Positions 22,400-33,639 are shown, counted from the first letter of the stretch. The stretch is DNA of 64,000 bases from Meghimatium bilineatum (GCA_034231615.1 CM067322.1:51280456-51344455), one strand, 5' to 3'. The notes: generated from the sequence alone by a model not told the origin. A program made the numbers and translations.

Positions 22400-23350
22400 G
22401 GCCTTCGAATCCATCACCAGGCACAGTCTGTGTATTTTGATTCTTCACCATTGTGTATATTACCTCAAGATATAGGTAAAATAAGAATCTCGGACAAGGA
22501 GCTTCACAGTGGGCCCTTGGGTACTGAACCCAATTCTCTCTGTATGAGTAGTGTTGGGCAACAGCCGACAGTCGAGTTCGGCTTAGTTGACAGTCGAGTT
22601 GGGCTTAGTTTGCAGTGTCGTTAGAGACTTGCGCCCCACCTCTAGGTTGCCAAAAGTGTCCAGAGTTTGAGTCTCAACACTGATTTAGTCAGACGATTGA
22701 ACAATGCACTCTCCGACATTTGTTCCATACTTGTCCTGTGTGCAATGGGGAGCTGTATTCAAAGCTTTTTTTTTATAGCCAGGAGTGCATGTTCAAGCTG
22801 GTGTATCCAATACTTGAGGCACGACTCCTTCTTTGAAATAGGATCAATTGGGATGGGACATGTGGGCTTCTGTGTGTTCTTGAGCATGAACAGCACTTCT
22901 GCCAGTCGGTCTCATGCTGGACTATTGTAGCTTCATTGCCACTGAATTGATTCACACACTACACTGCTCTCTAGCATGTATTACCTTTTCCTGATTCGGT
23001 GTGTACTCGTAAGATCACCGTATGTTAGGGACATTGACCGCACCTCCAATGTTTCTGCTTTTGTTTAAGCCTGCTGAGATGGAATGCACAAATGCCGTTC
23101 ATTAGTGTGCCAACAGTGATGTTGGATGTAATGGTGTAGAGTTTTCAGAGATATTTCCTGTTTTTCTGCAAACTGTTCTCATTTCATCTACAGCATCCAC
23201 ATCCTTGGACATGAGTCTAAAAGTGTTAGCCAAAAATACAGCAAGAATTGCTGTATTTCTGTTTCCATGGTGCACTACAAGGAGGTAGTTTTAGGATCTT
23301 GGTTATCTGCTAACACTGGGTCTGCATGAGAGCAATGTGAGACCCTTTGC
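22400..23350. repeat. Interspersed repeat, copy 1 (partner at 39250-40160)
   Basis: Shares several phrases in the same order with 39250-40160: 'GGGTACTGAACCC', a module with 'GACAGTCGAGTT' and then 'GCTGTATTTCTGTTTCCA', 'GGATCTTGGTTATCTGCTAA' and 'CTGGGTCTGC'. Unclassified, probably the 5' part of a retroelement. Confidence 0.6.
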
Positions 23351-23724
23351 ACCCACGTGTAGACAATAAAATGAAAGGTTATGAACTTAAGTAAGTGTAG
23401 ATCTTTGCCCCATTTTATAGCAAAAAAGGTGATACAAACCATTATAAAATTGAGGGAGATCGTCACTGCAACAGTTCTAGCAAATCGGCAGTGTGTAAAT
23501 GTGTGCTATGAATAGATATGTATAGTTTTGCAACTTTAATTTGAAAATAAAAACAATAAAAAGTTGATAAGTTTCATTTTAAAGCTGACTATATCTTTGG
23601 TGTGGTAGCTCTGAAACTAGGCAGTGCGGGGCACCTATTTGTCCTGACATAAAATATTGCCAAGGCAGTGGATATAAATTGATATCCCCCATATGGATGT
23701 GGAAAGCAATGGGAAACTACCAGA

Positions 23725-24081
23725 CTACTCTCCCAAGAAGAAAGTCATGGCGACTCAAGAATATTGAGAATATCATGGACTGCCGGAAAAACTAATGTAG
23801 AGGTGTTGAAAGAGTCAAATGTGAAACGGATCTTAATCAATAATATAAGAAAGAGACAATCTTCATTTTTTGGTCACTTCATGAGACAGGGAGGTTTGGA
23901 GAACATAGTCACAACAGGCAAGATTGAAGGCAACAGAGACAGAAGGCGACAATGTGAGAAAATATTAGACAGTTTGACAACCTGGCATGTCAGAGAAACA
24001 ACAGTGAGCTTGATACATAATACTGTGGACAGAGAGCTGTGGAGAGCCATGATCACTTACGCCAGCCGGCATGGCACCTGA
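23725..24081 (+). pseudogene. RTE-like 3' end
   Basis: Well-preserved C-terminus: 'TNVEVLKESNVKRILINN', 'KRQSSFFGHFMRQGGLENIV', 'TTGKIEGNRDRRRQCEKIL', 'DRELWRAMITYASRHGT' and stop at 24079-24081. Extreme ends of the same family occur at 4385-4455 and 51790-51905. 5'-truncated. Confidence 0.85.
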
Positions 24082-24469
24082 TGATATCTTTGGATGGTTA
24101 GATGATTGTTACAATCATATATATAGGTCTCATAGCATCTGCATTTTTTTCATACATTTTTGAATGCGACCCTTGCCCCAAATAACTTGTGAACCCTTTT
24201 CCCAATTCACATTGTTAGAAACTATCATAAATCCTGATGAAAAAACAAAGTAGCCAGACAAGATAATGTTTTTAAGAACTTAACAACACAATATATATTT
24301 CAGTTTAAACACTTACAAAATTGTGATATTAATAGATAACAGCAGACAGAGTGAAAAGTTGGTACCTCAAGATAGTGTTACTATGGACATTTGTATGCAG
24401 TAGAGACCATATGCAAGAAACCTACTATTTGAGCTGACAGTAGCATGTGCACCTTGATGGGAATTTACA

Positions 24470-25110
24470 TCAACATACACTTTCTGTAGGTGGGACACTC
24501 AGTTGACATGTCATAACCCAAATCAAAATGTTATTGGGGTTATGGACATAATCATATGTGGTTGTATGTTTGATTCTTTCTTGCCCATGAAACCACTCCT
24601 TTCTAGCGACACCACATTTTAAATCAAACTCGCTTATTCTAGTCATGGAACCAGAGTCATCATCACTTATACAGTCATTTGTTTGTGGTTTTTCCCGTAA
24701 GGTGTTAAAAATGTCTGCCTGATCCATCACTCTGCCAACAGCCGTATTAGCCACATGCGCAGCCAAATTATCTGCTCTCTCATTACCCCGGACTCCTACA
24801 TGTCCCAGCACAAAAATAAAAGTCACTTTACGCACACAAGAATTCTTCACTTCATCCAGCCACTGTTCCTGAATGTACTTTGCCCGTACTTTGCCAATTA
24901 TGCTCATCAAATCACTGAGTATACAAGCATGTGTCACAGTCTACGAGCACACCCGTTTAAAAGCTTTGGTTACTGCCAAAATTTCCATTGTCGTGTTGCT
25001 TGTTGTCTGAGCGAATTCACCACATTCCTCTCTGGTGGTCTTCCCTCACCTTTGAGCCGTGAAGGCCCAGGCACTCCTGATGTGTCTCTCAACTGACCCA
25101 TCTGTATTAT
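24470..25110 (-). pseudogene. I-like element RNase H fragment
   Basis: Minus strand: 'GQLRDTSGVPGPSRLKGEGR' near 25060 (frameshifted relative to the family's H-S-A-W-A-F-T-A-Q), then 'ACILSDLMSIIGKV' (third Asp motif), 'FIFVLGHVGVRGNERADNLA' (final RNase H motif) and 'CGVARKEWFHGQERIK'. 5'-truncated and broken. Confidence 0.75.
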
Positions 25111-25707
25111 GAGAACTGTAAGAGCTGCAAGTGTGCACACTGTTAGGCATATTGTACTTATTAAGGTTTTATTTGTGTAAAAATAATTCGCTACATAATT
25201 ACATTTATTTTATCTTAAAACTAATCAACCCTATAGCATACTTGCCCATACCTGTAAGGTTTTTCCCTTGTCCGCCATATTTAGCAATGTAACCCTTACA
25301 TTACTGATTACATTAAAAAGAAATATCAAGACAAATCATTCATGACAATGTAGATAGGCATATATTCTGTAAGTCTATTAGAAGGCAGGATTTACATACA
25401 TTTTGGTCAAGTTTGTAATAAAGATAGTCAAGAAGTGGTTTCAATATGATGTTATATAACAAATAAGACAAACAATTACTATAAGAATTTAACATACATT
25501 ATTTTAGCACTGATTTGTGATTCCTGTATTGAAATATTGTACTTTATAAATAATGCTCTGTAAGAGGTTTTTTTAACTGACTTATTTGGACATGTTGTAT
25601 GAGTTTTCATTTCACCAGGTTAACAGATATACTATAGTATTTAATACATTCCCCAAATGATATATTGTTTTTAAAGAATTGATTATCAACGTCAATGCAT
25701 ATATGAC
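25111..25707. other. Intron, no gene seen
   Basis: AT-rich intron of the ARM-TIR gene with nothing recognisable. Confidence 0.4.
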
Positions 25708-25844
25708 CTTTGCTTTGTTGGAATCATTGACTGCCAGCTTGGCAAGCCCCTGGGTAAGTTCAGAGGGTGTGAAACCACGGAACCTTCTCTTTTGTTTGTT
25801 CTCTAGGGCTTTGTGTATCCAGTGTGCAATGTTTTTAATCGGAT
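25708..25844 (-). CDS. ARM-TIR gene exon: armadillo-like segment
   Basis: 137 bp, acceptor 'CTATTTTTTTCAG' and a weak donor 'GCAAAG|GTCATA', phase 1 to 0. It encodes 'PIKNIAHWIHKALENKQKRR' and 'FRGFTPSELTQGLAKLAVND' followed by 'SNKAK'. The 'G-L-x-K-L-A-V-N-D-x-N-K' phrase is typical of this family and continues directly into 'IVEEGAL' of the next exon, which fixes the donor despite its non-consensus +3 to +6. No lesion is seen. Confidence 0.9.
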
Positions 25845-26184
25845 CTGAAAAAAATAGTCCACACAACAGAAGTTATTCACCAGTCAAGTATATGCATTTA
25901 TTAAGCATTAGATACACAAATATTTGGTAGATACTTGTGTGTCACAGACAGAAACACACATACCAATATCATGCTTCAAATTCTTGTATCCTTCATTGAC
26001 TATAGGCTTATTTAGATAGTCAAGCATGGATCAATATGATATCCATGGAGTCTCAAGTCTAAGTACTGGGGAAAAAAACTACATCTCTGAGTGATTTTGA
26101 GGTAGAGAGTCATGGAAAAGTCTCAGTCATATTAAATAATAAACCTTTGGATTTTTTACAAAGATCTTAAAAACCTGTCCATGT

Positions 26185-26970
26185 CAAAGAATCACAGGGA
26201 GAAAGATATCCAAGAAAAAACTTTCCCATGACAAAGAATCAGCAGGAAAAAGATCTCAAAGAGAAAACTTTCCCATTTTAATGAATCACCAGGAGAAAGA
26301 TACCCCCAAGAGAAAACTTTCCTATGACAAAGAATCAGCAGGAAAAAGATCTCAAAGAGAAAACTTTCCCATGATAATGAATCACCAGGAGAAAGATACC
26401 CCCAAGAGAAAACTTTCCTATGACAAAGAATTACCAGGAGATATCCAAGAAAAAACTCCCATGACAAAGAATCACCAGGAAAAAGACCTCAAAGTGAAAA
26501 ACTTTCCCATGAAATACAATCACCATAAGAAATATCTCCAAGAGAAAACTTTCACATGACAAAGATCCACCGAAGACAGGTGTGTGCAAATAAAATTTCA
26601 ACACAACACAGTGCATTTCTATTTTTTGGACTAGATTCTGCTGGGAATCTATTAGGACCATTTCCCTGCTACAAGATAGATCCAGCGGGAGATTGAGGAT
26701 GAATGCTAAAGAAGACATGACAAAGGAGAAGAAGAAGATATGAATCACCAGGAGAAAGACCTCGAAGAGAAATCTTTTTCAAGATAAAGAATCACAGAGA
26801 GAAAGACATCTAAGAGAAATCTTTCTCATGACAAAGAATCACTATGAGAAAGATCTCCACGAGAAATTTTTCCATGACAAAGAATCACAGAAAGACCTCC
26901 AAAAGAAATCTTCCACACGACAAAGAATCACCAGGAGGAAGATCTCCAAGAGATCAAACACCAATACCTT
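26185..26970. repeat. Purine-rich imperfect minisatellite
   Basis: Repeats of about 45 bp built from 'CATGACAAAGAATCACCAGG', 'AGAAAGATCTCAAAGAG' and 'AAAACTTTCC'. A higher-order doublet of about 104 bp is visible at 26215-26430. The plus strand is strongly A/G-rich. A retroelement-tail segment (about 26565-26720) interrupts it. ORFs here are translated repeats. Confidence 0.85.
26565..26725 (+). repeat. Interspersed repeat tail, copy 1 (partner at 36835-36990)
   Basis: Parallel phrases at both sites: 'GTGCATTTCTATTTTTTGGA' here and 'GCGCATTTGCATTCTCTGGA' there, then 'CTGCTGGGAATCTATTAGGA' / 'CTGCTGGAAATCTAGTAGGA'. Both end in GAAGAAG-type sequence like the tails of the I-like elements at 43840 and 49285, so these are probably 3' tails of related non-LTR elements. 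Confidence 0.6.
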
Positions 26971-27618
26971 GACACTAATAAAAAGATATAAATCCTTTAT
27001 GGATTAAAACAAATAGAAATTAGAATTGGATCATACCTACTCTCCGATGGGGGACCTCAATATCAATAACCATCATTGCCATTATTTGAGCCTCATAGGA
27101 TAACAACAGATAAATCACCCAAATGTTGCTTAGGTCTGAAAGGGGAAAAAAGAATTGTTCCCCTTTAATGTATTCCCTATATATAGCAATACTAAGGAGG
27201 TTTTGGGGATGGAATTGACTGCCAATACCAAATATTTAGGTGAGACAAGTCGAATGTGTCAGTTCAAAGGATGCAGATATCACAGTCGAGCTGTAAACTA
27301 TGGTATAATACATTTTATTATCTGGGTTACATGCTATAAACAAGCAACAGTGTGAGAAAGAATGCAGAAGAAGAAGAATAGGTCATAGATCTATATAGAT
27401 GAAACAAGCTTTGTAACTAAGAAAATATACATAGATATAAGGGAGAAAAATAATATATACAACTAGATATAAGAATCTGAATATTGTGTATTTCTACATT
27501 TTTCTTCAACATTTATTTCTATTTGATCTGCTCTTTGTTTATAAATATCCTAATCATATTTTAAGCTATACTCTTGGAGAAGCAGCTATACTCACAAGAT
27601 CATTTCTGAAGTACTCAC

Positions 27619-27731
27619 CTGTTTCATCAATAAGTTTATCATTCTCATCCTCCTCTACTATGTATGCAAGTGTCAACATAGCAATAGATTTGAGGAACTC
27701 ATCATTAGAGTTTATGTAAGGGTATCACTAC
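27619..27731 (-). CDS. ARM-TIR gene exon: armadillo-like segment, frame broken near its start
   Basis: Acceptor 'GTGATCTGCAG' and donor 'ACAG|GTGAGT', 113 bp. From the acceptor the frame reads V-V-I-P, then shifts, then reads 'YINSNDEFLKSIAMLTLAY' and 'IVEEDENDKLIDET'. All three frames have a stop between acceptor and the YINSND frame, because of one extra T in 'CCCTTAC' (about 27716-27722). Without it the exon would be 112 bp, phase 0 to 1, and would fit the family pattern. The last base joins the next exon to give D-P-I-K. Alternatively the acceptor lies at 27697, skipping the lesion. Confidence 0.82.
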
Positions 27732-27819
27732 CTGCAGATCACACATCACAGAAAAAACAGTCACTAAACAGTCTCAGACTTGCATCAACACTAACTTCTT
27801 GTAAAACACTGTATAGTTA

Positions 27820-28980
27820 GTTAGTCGTTGGATCATCATGACTGCAAACTGGATACATTCATAGTTGCTCCAATCTCTTTCTGAGTGTATCTGCCATTAC
27901 ACTTCTGCTGACAGTACCGATCTTCTGCTGGTTGACTATCATTCTTCTGCACCCTCTAAAATATTCACTTTTAGCAACACTGCATTTCAAACCCTGATCT
28001 TTAATCCTGGACATTGAAAAAATAATCACCATCCACACTTGTCTCACTCTCGCGTGCTATATCTTTTAAGGAGTTCAAAATGTAAGTTCGATAATCCATT
28101 GCCCCATCGCCCTAAGCCACAATCGCGCATGACTCCAGTTGATCTGCTCTTTCGTTGCCTCAAACACCCACATGTTCCAGCAATAAAATAAATGTAACAA
28201 CTTTCAGCCTCATCCTCCTCAAGGCCTCAATCCACTGTTCGTGAACAAGATCCACTTGTCATCTACTAAGGTTTTCTGTTTCTTGGTTGGTTTGTCTAGT
28301 TAACCATTGGTGAGACCCACAGACGCAACCGCATGCGCGACCATGCAACAGAAAACCTTAGCAGATGACATGCCTTTATATTGAGGTTATCTTCTTATAG
28401 AAGCTTCATGGCACGCCATCTATACAATCCTGTAGTCGTAACCTTCGATAATAGTTACCATGTTGTTCCGACAGGCCGACATTGTGCTTGAACTAGTTAC
28501 AGGCACGGTGTGGGTGGGTGGAACAACAAAGAAACCTGTCGCAACGGCCAGAGTTGTGCCCTGATGTCAACGTCTGTTTCTGCAGCATTAGACTCGAAAC
28601 ACCATCGAGTCGAATGGCTGCTGGAACAGAGGGCAGAGCACTTACGGGAATGCCCCATGTGCTGTGAGGCCAGTTTCTAATCATGAATCATAGAATCACT
28701 CAAGATGCATACCTGTGTTACCTTCTGTGTGCCTACCCACTCAAATGCTTTGGTCACCACCATAATCTCCATGGTCATGCTACTCTTAGTAACAGCTAAG
28801 GCCCCACTCACCTCCCTGAATGTTTTACCTGCGCACTGAGCTGTGAAGGCCCAAGCACTGTGAACATTCATGAGGTAAGATTCTTTATAGAACATAGTCT
28901 TGAACTCCTCATGACCCTGGGTGAGTAGAGCTGTTGAAGCTAAAGGCACGCTGAAACAATCTGAGATGTCTCTTATTCAT
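27820..28980 (-). pseudogene. I-like RNase H fragment split by an insertion
   Basis: The minus strand begins 'NVHSAWAFTAQCAGKTFREV' and 'TMEIMVVTKAFEWVGTQ', runs to 'VCILSDSM' near 28690, then breaks. The sequence resumes near 28255 with 'QVDLVHEQWIEALRRM', 'LEHVGV' (stop) 'GNERADQLE' and ends near 27825 in the family terminus. About 420-430 bp between (28258-28684) are foreign to the family. Confidence 0.75.
28258..28684. mobile_element. Unclassified insertion inside an RNase H fragment
   Basis: It interrupts a retroelement frame. One end carries an inverted repeat: 'CATCTACTAAGGTTTTCTGT' (about 28257) and its near-complement 'ACAGAAAACCTTAGCAGATG' (about 28349), spaced by some 70 bp. The remainder is GC-richer than the neighbourhood. 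No transposase or clear target duplication is seen. Confidence 0.45.
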
Positions 28981-29368
28981 CATAATCTTGGATGGACCAG
29001 CATCTATAGCATCCATTATTAATCTGTATATGCAGTTGTGTCTCTTCACGTGGCCAAAATACCTCAGATTTCTTGTTATAATGTTAATTAGAAGCCAACC
29101 ATCTTTGATATTTTCTTATCACCTTTTGATTCATCTTTCTTCACTATCTATGGTATTCTCAAAATCCTTCTACATCATCTTCTGTAGCACTAGGAGTGGG
29201 AAATATTAATCCTAACATCAACTAATATTCTGTCACATTGTACTAAGAAATATATATATATATGAATGTTCAAATAAGACTTGCTAGCCCCCACAATTGT
29301 ATAGAAGGTGAATGATATTCTACACATCACCTGGAAAGTCAGAGCTTGAATTATTTGAATGAACATAC

Positions 29369-29676
29369 GGTAGAACAGACAACTCTGGAGTGAGGGTAGT
29401 GAAATACAAAAGTGACACTAGTGCTTCAATTATTTCTTCTGAGTTAATTCTCAAACTCTCCTGCTGTTTAGCTGGATGTAATCCAGAGAACAGAATGAAA
29501 GTAATAATAATATCTATAACTCAATGTTGTAGGAGTGCCACATTGGAGACATCAACAGACAAGTCATCCAAACACTTGTACTCAGTCATTTGGATAAGTG
29601 TGGAAAAATCATGCCCTGACCATTTCTTGATGTTGCCAATACAAGACTTTTGCAGCTCTTCTTCTTCCAATATCAA
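29369..29676 (-). pseudogene. Probable extra ARM-family N-terminal exon, out of order, with a stop
   Basis: Bounded by acceptor 'TGCAAAAAAACAG' and donor 'CTACC|GTATGT' (308 bp). One frame reads 'GNIKKWSGHDFSTLIQMTEY', 'KCLDDLSVDVSNVALLQH', an in-frame TGA (about 29524-29526), then 'VIDIIITFILFSGLHPA' and 'INSEEIIEALVSLLYFTTL' to 'TPELSVL'. This resembles the N-terminal ARM region of the same TIR family (pattern W-x-x-x-D-x-x-x-x-I-x-x-T-x-x-x-x-L-x-x-L, from memory), which should precede the exon at 42132, not follow the one at 36061. Best read as a relic of a tandem paralogue or shuffled exon. Confidence 0.5.
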
Positions 29677-29845
29677 CTGTTTTTTTGCACAATAGTTTTA
29701 GAAAGGAAACAATGCCTCATCATACATTCAAATGAAATAAGCTTATGCCACTTCGCTACCACTAAAGTGGTTGTTTGTCTATTTGGCTGTGAACAAATAT
29801 ATTTATCTTATGGCTGATTTGTAACAGGTGTCAGTAATATTTATA

Positions 29846-30914
29846 CGAGGCGTGTTCAAATGAAAACGGGACTTGTGGATTTATTTAAAAAGTATCATAC
29901 GCAATTTAATATTTTCAACGGAATTGAACAAAGCAACCACTTGTGAATAAGAATGCACCTGGGTTCATCAGAAAAAATCTCCGTATGCATTTAGGCAAGC
30001 ATCCCACTGTTTAGGTAGACGTCGAATGCCGTCCGAGAAAAAGTTGCGTGGCTGTTCTCTGAACCATGTGGTCACCGCTGTCTTCACGTCTGCGTCGCTG
30101 TTGAATCGCTGTCCCTTTAGTGCTTTCTTCAACGGTCCGAACAAATGGAAATCTGCAGAAACCTGTGTCTTGAATTTTTTGGGTTTTGGTGAACCTGGAT
30201 GTTTCCATTGCATGCTGTCAATTTTGCTGCTCGGTTCATAGTGGTGGCACCACGATTCATCACCTGCCACAATGCTCAACAGAAATGCATCACCCTCTGC
30301 CCTGTAACGCATCAGGTGGTTCAAACTCCACCCCATCCGTTCTTCCTTATGGTGGTCAGTCAACATCCGTGGGACCCACTGTGAACACACCTTCTGATAG
30401 TTCAATTTCTTCCGAACAACCATGTGGGCTGTCCCAATTGACATATGGAATTCTTCTGCAAGCGAACGAATGCTCCGACGACGGTCAGTCAGTACTGCTT
30501 TATCAAGCACGGCTATGGCTTCTTCTGTTGCAACAATATGCGCCTGACCTGGCCGTGCAAGATCTGCCGTTAACTCACGTCCGTCTTTAAACATACGCAC
30601 CCACTCCATCACTCTGGTCCTCGACAAACATTTGTCACCATATGCTGCCTTCATTCTCCGATGAATGTCTACTGCTTGACATCCTTCAAATGAAAGAAAC
30701 TGGATCACAGCACGCTGATTCACTTTGGACGGGTTCGGAATCACACCCGCCATATTGTTAACAGTCTTCTGCAGCACATATGCATGCTGGGAAGATGAAC
30801 ACGTGACCGTATGTAAATTATTGGATACTCATTACTAGTGCAAAATGTCATCAATATCAGTGCGCTCTATCACGCGTGGTGTAACAAGTCCCGTTTTCAT
30901 TTGAACACGCCTCG
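29846..30914 (-). mobile_element. mariner (Tc1/mariner) transposon, internally deleted
   Basis: 1069 bp element flanked by TA target duplications (29844-29845, 30915-30916). Terminal inverted repeats of 31 bp are perfect copies starting 'CGAGGCGTGTTCAAATGAAA' (left 29846-29876, right 30884-30914). It contains one minus-strand transposase ORF with an in-frame internal deletion. Full mariners are about 1.3 kb, so some 200-250 bp are missing. It sits in an intron of the ARM-TIR gene. Perfect TIRs suggest recent insertion and possible cross-mobilisation. Confidence 0.95.
29968..30777 (-). pseudogene. mariner transposase with in-frame deletion of part of the DDE core
   Basis: A 269-codon ORF; usual mariner transposases have about 340-350 residues. 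The first ATG lies a few codons before 'MAGVIPNPSKVNQRAVIQFL', the more likely start by family comparison. Residues about 20-125 form the two helix-turn-helix DNA-binding motifs ('LSRTRVMEWVRMFKDGRE', 'RSIRSLAEEFHMSIGTAHMV'). The linker 'VPRMLTDHHKEERM' and first catalytic Asp ('VAGDESWCHHYEP') follow. 'KPKKFKTQVS' then joins directly to 'ADFHLFGPLKKALKGQRF', which holds the third Asp. The second Asp (H-D-N-A-R-P-H block) and about 75 residues are absent. It cannot catalyse transposition but keeps the DNA-binding half intact. Confidence 0.93.
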
Positions 30915-31519
30915 TAAGTGGAATCCCTTTATAGTTCATCACTTTATATAATATATTTCTCCATTTAACAAAACGTTTCAAATGTAGGCATATTCTGTAT
31001 TTCTTTATATTGTATATAGAAAACATTTCTGTTATAATTTTTGGATTCAGACTAAATTGTTATAATGGGATTTGACTGTATTCATAAGTTAATAAGACGC
31101 TCATAAGCTAGAATTATTCTTTCTGTGTCTCCATATAGTGTCTAGTTCTCACATTTATATAAATGTATTTTCATGCAGGTCATGATCTACGAATGGTCAA
31201 AAAATGATCATTCAACCTTATAAAAATTAGCTTTAAAACGGAATTTACCATTTTTATTCTTTTTTTTTGCAGATTAAAGATAGAAACTATACACATCTAT
31301 TCTTAACACACATCTACACACTGGCGGTTTGCTGGACCCGTTGAAGTGGTGATCCCACTCAATTTTATAATAGTCTGTAGGCACCATCACTTTTTTTCTT
31401 GCGGCTCTTTGATCCATAAAACGAGACAAAATAAAGCATTTACCCAAGTGCATAAACTGTTATCTCACACTTAAATGGACAATGCGTTGATATTTAAGAC
31501 AATACATTCTGGCCACAAA

Positions 31520-31890
31520 ACAGTAGACGACAGAAATGATGCCTTTGAGATGTGGGTATATAGACGAATAGGGAGAACATCATGGAAAGATAAGAAAACA
31601 CAAAGAGAGGTGCTAAAAACACTTAATATGAAGAAAGAACTAATAAGAGAAGTAAAGATCAAGAAAATAAAATATTTTGGACACATTAAAAGACATGACA
31701 CCTTATTGAAGATCTTACTTGAGGGAAAAGTCAAAGGGAAGCGAGCAAGAGGTAGGCAGAGACACAAGTGGGAGAGTAGCATCACAAGATGGACAGGTTA
31801 CAGTATAGTAGAGTGCACCACCAAGACAAGAGACAGGGGATGTTGGAGATCCGTTGCAGCCAACCTTCGTTGCGGAGACGGCACTTGATG
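31520..31890 (+). pseudogene. RTE-like 3' end (YFGHIKRHD type)
   Basis: Reads 'DAFEMWVYRRIGRTSWKDK', 'VLKTLNMKKELIREVKIKK', 'IKYFGHIKRHDTLL', 'LEGKVKGKRARGRQRHKWES' and 'CGDGT' then stop. A nearly identical segment lies inverted at 34105-34500. 5'-truncated. Confidence 0.82.
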
Positions 31891-33639
31891 ATAAACTATC
31901 ATTGTATTGTCGACACGTAAGACTTATGTTTTCAATATCCTCATGTAAGATTGATAGATAAGCTAAACACTGAATAGAGTTTGGTGTCCCGTAGTTAGAT
32001 CTAGGTGTCAGAATACACTAAAGTGTAAAGTGTGCAGTTTTTGCCCCCACCTATCCTATATGATGCATGCAGGGCCAGCCCTAACAATTGTGGGGCCCAA
32101 TGCGAAACAGATTGTGCGGGGCCCAATCTGGGTAGGGAAGAGGATAATAAAACAAATTGAACAGAAATTAACACAGGATATTTCTACTGAGAACGTGACA
32201 ATACTATCTAAACTCGCACTCACACAGAATTGGTATTAGCAGCTCTGCAGCCTACATATGTGGGGCAGCAGCACAGACACAAGAACACGTAGGCCTACTA
32301 ATTGATTGTCACAGTTTCACTGTTCTTGAAATGACAATCGGACTTACAGGAGCTTCTGTGCAAAACAAGTTGTTGGGAACCCAAGATGACCTAAAACAAA
32401 GCGCTCTATACATGACCAATATTGGACTGGATATTTAACAATTGATCGCAGAAAAAGAAAACACATCCCAAAAATAATCACTGAAATAAATAGGCAGGAC
32501 TATATATTTTTAAATATGTACAATAGGCCAATAGCCTATGACATCAAACGTAGCATACCAATCGCATAATCTCTCATCATCATTAAGTATCCTCTCCGCA
32601 ACGTAGGTTGGCTGCAATGCACCCGCAACATTCCCTGTATTTTACCTTAGTGCGGCCAGGGTCCAACTCCTCTGTTGAGTTCTTCCCCTTAAGGAACCAG
32701 GCTCACGGATGAGAAACGGTTCAGTACCCAATGGGCACAGGCACAGCACGTCCAATTACACAAGGCAAGTTCATAGACAGTGGAACACCTCGTGCGAGTC
32801 AGACGAGAGCAAAAATTGTCTGGGCGAAGAGTCACCACTACGCGTGCCTGGAGACAGATATAGAGGCTGTCACAGGCTAAGGGTAGCCTACCCGAATTGT
32901 CAAGGCATGCCAAAATCGGATGTGCTAGGCCTACAAGGCGCATAATGGTGGCACAACGTAATCACGCTCCCGGCGGAAATCGCACGGATATCCGTGATGG
33001 TTACAATGGAGCGAACGCAAAGCAAACAAACAAACCTTAGTGCTTATGTAGAGCACAAGATGTTTGTAGTTGTATGATAACCAACAGACTATCGGTCTAC
33101 GTGGTATACATATGAAAACATACACATGATAATATACAAGATATTTTCAACCATACGGTCTTTTCAAGAATATACAAAACAGTGAACAAACAATAGAAAC
33201 AGCAAAAATAATGTTATCCTACTAAAACAGAGGCACCAGAATGCAGACATTAAAACAGTACAATGTCAAAGACGCCAATGACATACGAGTAAAAAAGTTG
33301 TCCTGGAAGCGGGTTTAAAAAAAAAGGAAACGGGGGGAAATTAAAACGGTATGAAAAAAGTATTACTGAAAACAACATGGACAGCAATAAAATCCAAAAT
33401 GTAAACAAATGAGTGATTGCAATTAAGGCTTAAGGGTACTAAACTCAAATGTAAACCGATTTTAAAGGGTGTATCTAGATTTAGCATCAGTGGTAACGAC
33501 AGTGACCTGGATATGAAAGCACCATGATGACAATCACCACTGAATTGTATGGTGACAGGAGTAGGTTTGCTTTTTTTTAATGGCATGAAGATGCCTACAG
33601 AAGCGGCCACTCAATCTTAAGTCTTTCTCACCTATTAGT
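31891..33639. other. Intron with scattered repeat debris, no gene
   Basis: 'CCTTAAGGAACCAGGCTCAC' to 'GTACCCAATGGGCACAGGCA' (about 32690-32745) is the reverse complement of part of the repeat at 39250-39330. 'CTCCGCAACGTAGGTTGGCT' near 32595 is the inverted tail of the RTE-like element at 31860. 'GTGGGGCCCAATGCGAAACA' near 32090 looks transposon-like. No exon was recognised, although one is expected between 36 and 27.7 kb. Confidence 0.4.

Noticed and set aside
26281..26559. Lys/Glu-rich ORF resembling a charged repetitive protein
   Set aside because: Frame runs through an imperfect minisatellite; no splice sites, no family match.
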